Shown: piece by piece, positions 61,101-64,000 of the stretch
How the letters are laid out: the number at the start of each line of letters is the position of its first letter
Numbering within the stretch: position 1 is the first letter of the stretch
From: Trichobilharzia regenti
Taxonomy: Eukaryota > Platyhelminthes > Trematoda > Strigeidida > Schistosomatidae
Assembly: GCA_944472135.2 (NCBI GenBank)
Contig: CALYDD020000398.1
Span: 1 to 64,000, forward strand
DNA: 64,000 nucleotides
Direction: 5' to 3'
Notes under the pieces: model-generated
The model's database searches: none
What the model was told of the DNA's origin: nothing
Seen by the model: only the letters and a program-made list of their open reading frames with translations
Position numbers and translations under genes: made by a program

Positions 61101-61267
61101 TACTGAGTCGAACTCAGTGTCTCTACAACTATTACAAAACTCACTCTTCTTCTTCTTCTTTACTTCGACAGCAACCTGGGGTGAGAATAACTGACTCATT
61201 GTCATTCTACATACTTCGTTTGCTCTATTCATTTACTTCATCGATATACAGACAAGACACAATATGA
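52062..61267 (+). CDS. Micro-exon gene (MEG-like), predicted secreted or membrane protein
   Basis: Spliced gene model read by eye. Exons: 52062-52125, 54816-54824, 56110-56126, 58691-58719, 59028-59050, 59608-59614, 60222-60230, 60266-60341, 61017-61054, 61172-61180, 61252-61267 (297 nt, 98 residues). Every junction has GT...AG, most donors are GTAAGT or GTGAGT, and phases agree through all ten joins without a stop. The protein begins with a clear signal peptide (MKAVFCCILFIFINLVVNSD), has a short polar middle (KNPTSP, PEDNGRPDTQ, KRNTHDN), a hydrophobic segment (FAVVILSLPMFTFLES), then a polar C-terminus. Architecture is that of schistosome MEGs, which make secreted variable proteins in glands and oesophagus. 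Unlike classic MEGs, several micro-exons are not multiples of three. The family member is not identified. The model is inference and needs transcripts. Confidence 0.6.
52261..52278 (+). CDS. Possible optional 18-nt micro-exon
   Basis: ATAGGGCTGGAGACCTAT between GTGTAG and GTAAAT. It keeps phase 1 and adds YRAGDL without a stop, so it could be included between exons 1 and 2. The splice sites are weaker than those of the main chain. Confidence 0.25.
53215..53560 (+). mobile_element. Penelope-like element C-terminal fragment, second family
   Basis: Plus strand with frameshifts: GIPNKTGITVAFKSL (thumb/linker), then YKIPCNDGEVNYTGQTSRSE and FEHENYL (GIY-YIG endonuclease signature with a Y-TGQTSR centre), then ASTHNHATAWNRIKIIKSLL. 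Its motifs differ from the YIGRCKR copy in the palindrome arms, so it belongs to another PLE lineage. It lies in intron 1 of the MEG-like gene. Old and inactive. Confidence 0.7.
54583..54693 (+). CDS. Possible alternative terminal exon
   Basis: Strong acceptor (pyrimidine-rich, ending CTCTCACAG at 54582) followed by an open segment in the phase left by exon 1: TAWVEPVNASEGIMTIRWEI then TNSRVYSTDFQLVCH and a stop. The alternation of V, W and polar residues is reminiscent of a beta-strand extracellular domain, but it is too short to assign. No polyadenylation signal was seen nearby. It could be a chance frame. Confidence 0.3.
   Translation, partial: ATAWVEPVNASEGIMTIRWEITNSRVYSTDFQLVCH
54816..54824 (+). 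CDS. MEG-like micro-exon 2 (9 nt)
   Basis: TTGGTTCGA between acceptor TTTGTTCACTTTGTCAG and donor GTAAGTT. Phase 1 to 1, so symmetric and skippable; contributes FGS. Confidence 0.65.
56110..56126 (+). CDS. MEG-like micro-exon 3 (17 nt)
   Basis: After a long pyrimidine tract ending CTAAG, before donor GTAAGTC. Phase 1 to 0; encodes KNPTSP together with the last base of exon 2. The AAG acceptor is less usual. Confidence 0.5.
57560..58250. other. GC-richer intronic segment of unknown origin
   Basis: Base composition is visibly higher in GC than the surroundings, with two short frames (57565-57765 minus and 57797-58066 plus) lacking known motifs. A strong donor GTAAGTG at 58088 has only an upstream segment (58029-58087) that does not fit the phase of the MEG-like chain. 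It may be an unrecognised repeat. It lies in intron 3. Confidence 0.35.
58258..58279. repeat. ATCA tetranucleotide repeat
   Basis: About five units of ATCA/CAAT in intron 3 of the MEG-like gene. Confidence 0.9.
58691..58719 (+). CDS. MEG-like micro-exon 4 (29 nt)
   Basis: Acceptor ATAATTCAG, donor GTGAGTT. Phase 0 to 2, encodes PEDNGRPDT and two bases of the next codon. Phase 1 would hit TGA at once, so the phase is well determined. Confidence 0.6.
59028..59050 (+). CDS. MEG-like micro-exon 5 (23 nt)
   Basis: Very good acceptor TTGTGTTTCCCTCAG and donor GTAAGTAAT. Phase 2 to 1, encodes KRNTHDN. A partial look-alike of its core (ATACGCATGATCATG) with a GTGAGTAAG donor lies at 58915-58937, perhaps a degenerate duplicate exon. 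Confidence 0.65.
59608..59614 (+). CDS. MEG-like micro-exon 6 (7 nt)
   Basis: ATCTATC between acceptor TTTTTCTGAAATTTCAG and donor GTAAGTTG, both excellent. Phase 1 to 2; contributes HL and part of a Ser codon. Confidence 0.65.
59632..59660. repeat. AAT/ATT inverted simple repeat
   Basis: Run of AAT units turning into ATT units, a small perfect palindrome just after micro-exon 6. Confidence 0.85.
60222..60230 (+). CDS. MEG-like micro-exon 7 (9 nt)
   Basis: GTTTGCAGT between AAATTACAG and donor GTAAGTC. Phase 2 to 2, so it can be skipped without frame loss. The following intron is only 35 nt (60231-60265), a size class common for short schistosome introns. Confidence 0.6.
60266..60341 (+). 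CDS. MEG-like exon 8 (76 nt, hydrophobic)
   Basis: Acceptor TTGTATTCTGCTATTCAG, donor AAG-GTGAGGG. Open only in phase 2, the phase delivered by exons 6 and 7. Encodes VILSLPMFTFLESCSTVF then DDRTGLK, leaving phase 0. The hydrophobic run could be a membrane segment or a buried helix. Confidence 0.65.
60483..60551 (+). CDS. Alternative terminal exon (23 codons)
   Basis: Excellent acceptor (TTATTATTCCTTTGGATTCTCAG), then in phase 0 WKTELDRIYPLHSAFLDEVL, RN and a stop at 60549-60551. It fits exon 8 exactly, giving a 100-residue protein in place of the 98-residue one. No AATAAA was found before 61000, which favours the longer 3' route. Both may be used. Confidence 0.45.
   Translation, partial: WKTELDRIYPLHSAFLDEVLRN
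61017..61054 (+). CDS. MEG-like exon 9 (38 nt)
   Basis: Acceptor ATATGTTGTTAAG (moderate), donor CCA-GTGAGTAA (strong). Phase 0 to 2, encodes ECEAKTEQWFSN. Confidence 0.5.
61172..61180 (+). CDS. MEG-like micro-exon 10 (9 nt)
   Basis: CAACCTGGG after the best pyrimidine tract in the region (TCTTCTTCTTCTTTACTTC then GACAG) and before GTGAGAA. Phase 2 to 2; contributes HNL. Confidence 0.6.
61252..61267 (+). CDS. MEG-like last coding exon
   Basis: After acceptor TTTACTTCATCGATATACAG. Completes GQDTI and stops at TGA 61265-61267. The intron before it is 71 nt. The 3' UTR runs on to the polyadenylation signal at 61371. Confidence 0.55.
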
Positions 61268-61370
61268 GAATGGAAAACACTCATTTGATGTTAATCAGAA
61301 GTGACTGAAGCTAACAAAGCGAACTCCTCAGAAAATCTATGCAGTTAAATAGTATTTATCTAGTGCATCC

Positions 61371-61376
61371 AATAAA
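61371..61376 (+). terminator. Polyadenylation signal of the MEG-like gene
   Basis: AATAAA 104 bases after the stop codon, the only such hexamer close behind the exon chain. Confidence 0.55.
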
Positions 61377-61399
61377 ATCGACAACTGATGTCCAGTTCG

Positions 61400-62061
61400 C
61401 CTGTCAATATCACACTCAGCAATAAACCACGCTCCCATTTGAATAAGATGCGGTGAAGGGGAACTGGTTAAATGTGAAACACCAACTGAATGATGCTTTG
61501 TGTGATCTGAATGCCTTCAGTGATGCATAACGTGAGTTGTTCAGACAGAAAAACTAAAAATAGGGAGGTAGGCGATGAGAAATGAGGAATATCATTCACA
61601 AGTGAAGTAGTGTATTCGGATTATGTGTACAGCTCATTTTCAAAGATGTCAAGAGGTGAATGAATGAACTGAAAACGGTGCCTAAAGGGAAATATTAATT
61701 GACGGAACCAGGCAAAGTTTAAGGCTAAAACCAGTGACATTCATCAGACAAAATACATCGCATTCAACTGGCCTCAGGAATACGCACAAGCATTCATTTC
61801 ATCGTCACATCATTTTACATATCACATCATGGAGACAACGTTTTCGCTTCCAATTCGATTTGTTGTCGTCAACATGGTGTGTAATGTCAGCTGAAGATAT
61901 CCTCAACATTTCTTCAGTCAGCCTAAAATGACACGCACCGTTCAGATGAGTGGGAGAGTTGACTCGCTTGAGGATTCTCTCGCAGCAGATGATTGGTGTT
62001 TGGTGTAGTTAGTTGAGTTGCTCAATCGACTCTGTCTCGTCTATGGTCGCTGCATTTTCTG
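61400..62061. other. Intergenic stretch, nothing supported
   Basis: A donor-like GTGAGTTG at 61532 follows an 11-nt AG-bounded segment (61521-61531), but no chain can be built around it. No repeat or transposon was recognised. Confidence 0.4.
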
Positions 62062-62466
62062 TCAGCTCATTGGCTTTCCTTTGTAAAGCTTCGAGTACTT
62101 TCAAGTCAGAGGAGACATGAATCATCCGTGAAATCCACATTATGTAGACTCGTATTATTTCAAACTAATGGAAGCTGGTGTGTATTCATGTATCTAGTTT
62201 TAACTCGGTGTCGGTTTGCTTCTGTGTATTTCGTGTATTGTTCCTCTACTTGTCGTTATTTTTCAATGCTTAAAATATGCTGAATCATCATGCATTTAAA
62301 CAATTTCTCTGTGTCTTTTCAAAAGTCTAATCAGGTAAGAGATATGCACACCTCTGAACTAACTAACTAACGATTAATGACAGTTGTATGCACGTTTTGT
62401 TTCGGTTACAAGTAATAGATGCCAGTCTGTGAATGATAGAACCATGTGTAATTTGAAAATCACGAC
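62062..62466 (+). repeat. Diverged copy of a palindrome-arm segment
   Basis: Matches 4680-5085 of the left arm (and, inverted, the right arm near 19705-20110) over about 400 bp with many substitutions. Shared stretches include CATGCACACCTCTGAACTAAC-like sequence, and TATGCACGTTTTGTTTCGG. Encoded short frames are not conserved, so it is an interspersed repeat, not a gene. Confidence 0.75.
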
Positions 62467-62470
62467 TAAC

Positions 62471-62666
62471 AGCGATGACTTGCTTGAATTTAGTGCTGAA
62501 AATTCGAGTCATCATTCGCCTCGTGGCGTGTGCAGCGGAAAATCTTAACACTGAAGAAAAGAACACAGACATTTATGAATATCAGAAAAGGATGCACGAT
62601 AAGAAGCTATCAGAATGGCTGGATTCTTTGACGCCATCAAATACTTGGTGTCCACCAGCTTTGTAG
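62471..62666 (+). CDS. Terminal exon or small ORF of unknown function, partial
   Basis: Begins directly after the repeat at an AACAG acceptor-like site (62470). The open frame can start at ATG 62475 (63 residues): MTCLNLVLKIRVIIRLVACA, then a charged part with EEKNTDIYEYQKRMHDKKLS and EWLDSLTPSNTWC. Stop at 62664-62666, and AATAAA only 4 bases later (62671-62676). Composition is protein-like, but no family was recognised. The closeness of stop and polyadenylation signal suggests a last exon or a retrocopy. Confidence 0.4.
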
Positions 62667-62670
62667 AGTG

Positions 62671-62676
62671 AATAAA
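62671..62676 (+). terminator. Polyadenylation signal candidate
   Basis: AATAAA immediately downstream of the stop at 62664-62666. Confidence 0.45.
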
Positions 62677-62949
62677 AGAAAGTCATACACTAATCAGACG
62701 GACGGGGTTAATAGACTCACTCACTTGAATGCAATGACTTCATGTAGCTGATGTTGTCTAGAAAGGGAATTCAGTGGAGGCAGATATCCTGAGAATTCGC
62801 CAGCTGCCATCTGGATATGCATACGCACTCCCACTAAATGAATGCATCACCACTGAAACTTTGCTCAAACATACTTCAAAAAATAATCTCAATGCTGATA
62901 TTAGTAATTTATCATTTCTTTTTTCTCTACATTTATGAAACAACCTCAG

Positions 62950-62958
62950 TTTCCAAAT
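62950..62958 (+). CDS. Candidate 9-nt micro-exon (second gene)
   Basis: TTTCCAAAT between a long pyrimidine tract ending ACCTCAG and the strong donor GTAAGTG. It could belong to the downstream exon set at 63421-63806; no first exon was found. Confidence 0.35.
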
Positions 62959-63420
62959 GTAAGTGGGTAATTATCGACAAATACTGAATTTTACTGATAC
63001 TTTCAAACCTGAAACATGAGAGTATTTGGTGGGTGAGAGAGCAGTGTGTCAGCAGTTAGTTGTAGTCACTTCGAAATGTTGGTGGAGTGGAGTATTCGCC
63101 AACATTAGACTATTTTGCACTGTATTGGTGAAGTCAAACGTGTCAAGGGTCAATAGTGAATGTGGAACAATAGAGATGATGATCACACACAATTCTAATT
63201 CGAAGTTAGCATTCAGTGGATTAGGTGTATATTTTTGTCGAAGAAAGGCAGGAGACTTCCTGAGAGAAATGATGATGTCATCAAGTGTTGGTTTGCAGAG
63301 ACGTAACTGGTCACCGGTTTGATCACGAGGTAACATCAGTAAGAGAATCACTGGAAACCAGCAGGAAATACTGCATAGCTGCTTCGTACTAGTCCGCGAT
63401 TCATGGGTCGTTAATTTCAG

Positions 63421-63453
63421 TCTCAGTGGCTGAATGCTCTTCAAGCTTGTCAT
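63421..63453 (+). CDS. Candidate 33-nt micro-exon (second gene)
   Basis: Acceptor GGTCGTTAATTTCAG, donor GTAACT. In phase 0 it reads SQWLNALQACH and keeps the frame, so it could join 63645-63806. A 19-nt neighbour with good sites (63510-63528, IETHQV) would leave phase 1 and so does not fit between them. Confidence 0.35.
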
Positions 63454-63644
63454 GTAACTGGAAGACATGGAGATGATTCATAATAATAATTTGATTTTTT
63501 CTAAATTAGATCGAAACCCACCAAGTGCGTAACGCTTCAGGGTCGCAAAGAAGGACGAGACAGCTATACAGTATTCCCTGCCAATTTCCAAATGATGTCA
63601 GCTTCTGATAAATCTTGTAACTTAACGATCATCTGTTTGTGCAG

Positions 63645-63806
63645 ATGAACAACACAGACGATTACTCTTCAAGTGACATAAGGCGTTTCTGCAGTCAGCC
63701 CCATTTCAACGTGTCCATAAAAACACCTTGTGCGTGTGTGTGTGCGTGTGTTAGTGAGCATCTTTGCAATGACTGCATTACACAATGCATATGGTGTAGA
63801 AATCAC
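63645..63806 (+). CDS. Candidate Cys-rich exon, PSI-like
   Basis: Strong acceptor CATCTGTTTGTGCAG and donor CAC-GTGAGTC bound 162 nt, exactly 54 codons, open in phase 0. The second half has the spacing HLCNDCITQCIWCRNH, like the core of PSI domains (plexin, semaphorin, integrin), where C-x2-C...C-x-W-C recurs. A GT microsatellite lies inside and encodes ACVCACV, which is unusual for a conserved domain. Gene and start are unknown. Confidence 0.35.
63730..63752. repeat. GT microsatellite
   Basis: TGTGTG run with interruptions (GTGCGTGTG), inside the Cys-rich candidate exon. Confidence 0.8.
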
Positions 63807-64000
63807 GTGAGTCAGATTGGTGTTTGGATGCTTCACCTTGAATGGCGATGTGATTAAATTTGACGTGATCGGTCACACTGGGTTTGTATTCTCTGCGCTC
63901 GGCATTTGAATGGCGAAGCTTCATCTGCTCACCCAAGACAACCTAATCCACACTGTAGTGAGCGCAGTTCAAACCGCTCAGGCCTCACAGAACACAAGCA

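Noticed and set aside
1..64000. tRNA and rRNA genes, CRISPR arrays, prokaryotic operons
   Set aside because: None seen; the only tRNA-like sequence is the SINE head at 3870-3925. Splice sites and transposons show the DNA is eukaryotic.

Overview
The window is nuclear DNA of a flatworm, almost certainly a schistosome. It is AT-rich and poor in long ORFs. It carries remnants of the transposon classes typical of Schistosoma: RTE-type and CR1-type non-LTR elements, Penelope-like elements (PLEs), a Ty3/gypsy LTR element, and a tRNA-derived SINE holding a hammerhead ribozyme in the Sm-alpha manner. It also contains what reads as a micro-exon gene with a 35-nt intron. Everything here comes from reading the sequence by eye; no alignment or database search was run.

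Bases 1-24022 form a giant palindrome. Two near-identical arms (1-12386 and 12407-24022) face each other across a spacer of about 20 bp, and the left arm runs off the window. Each arm contains, from the centre outwards, a CR1-type element split by an inserted RTE fragment, about 5 kb without genes, and a PLE remnant. The arms differ in one block. The left has an RTE fragment plus a SINE at 2544-4207; the right has an older sequence at 20568-21496. The outer part of the right arm (20123-24535) is inverted once more at 29192-33604, so this segment is present three times. Around this lies an older inverted pair (24590-25405 and 35500-36135) with exon-like open segments.

From about 26.8 to 50.9 kb there are three diverged direct copies of a unit roughly 6 kb long. 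Two of them begin with a 1031-bp segment that is almost identical (36856-37886 and 42669-43699). The third unit was hit by a gypsy element (45651-48237, TSD ATTTC). That element lost most of pol, has two stops in gag, and was itself hit by a PLE with an inverted 5' copy (13-bp TSD).

From about 52 to 64 kb the sequence is mostly non-repeated and holds the only convincing host coding signal. A TATA box and a signal-peptide first exon at 52062 are followed by a chain of tiny exons (9, 17, 29, 23, 7, 9, 76, 38, 9 nt and a last exon). Their phases all agree, and the chain ends at a stop followed about 100 bp later by AATAAA. It predicts a secreted or membrane-associated protein of about 98 residues, similar in architecture to schistosome micro-exon genes (MEGs). 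A second set of exon-like segments, including a Cys-rich PSI-like one, lies at 62.4-63.8 kb.
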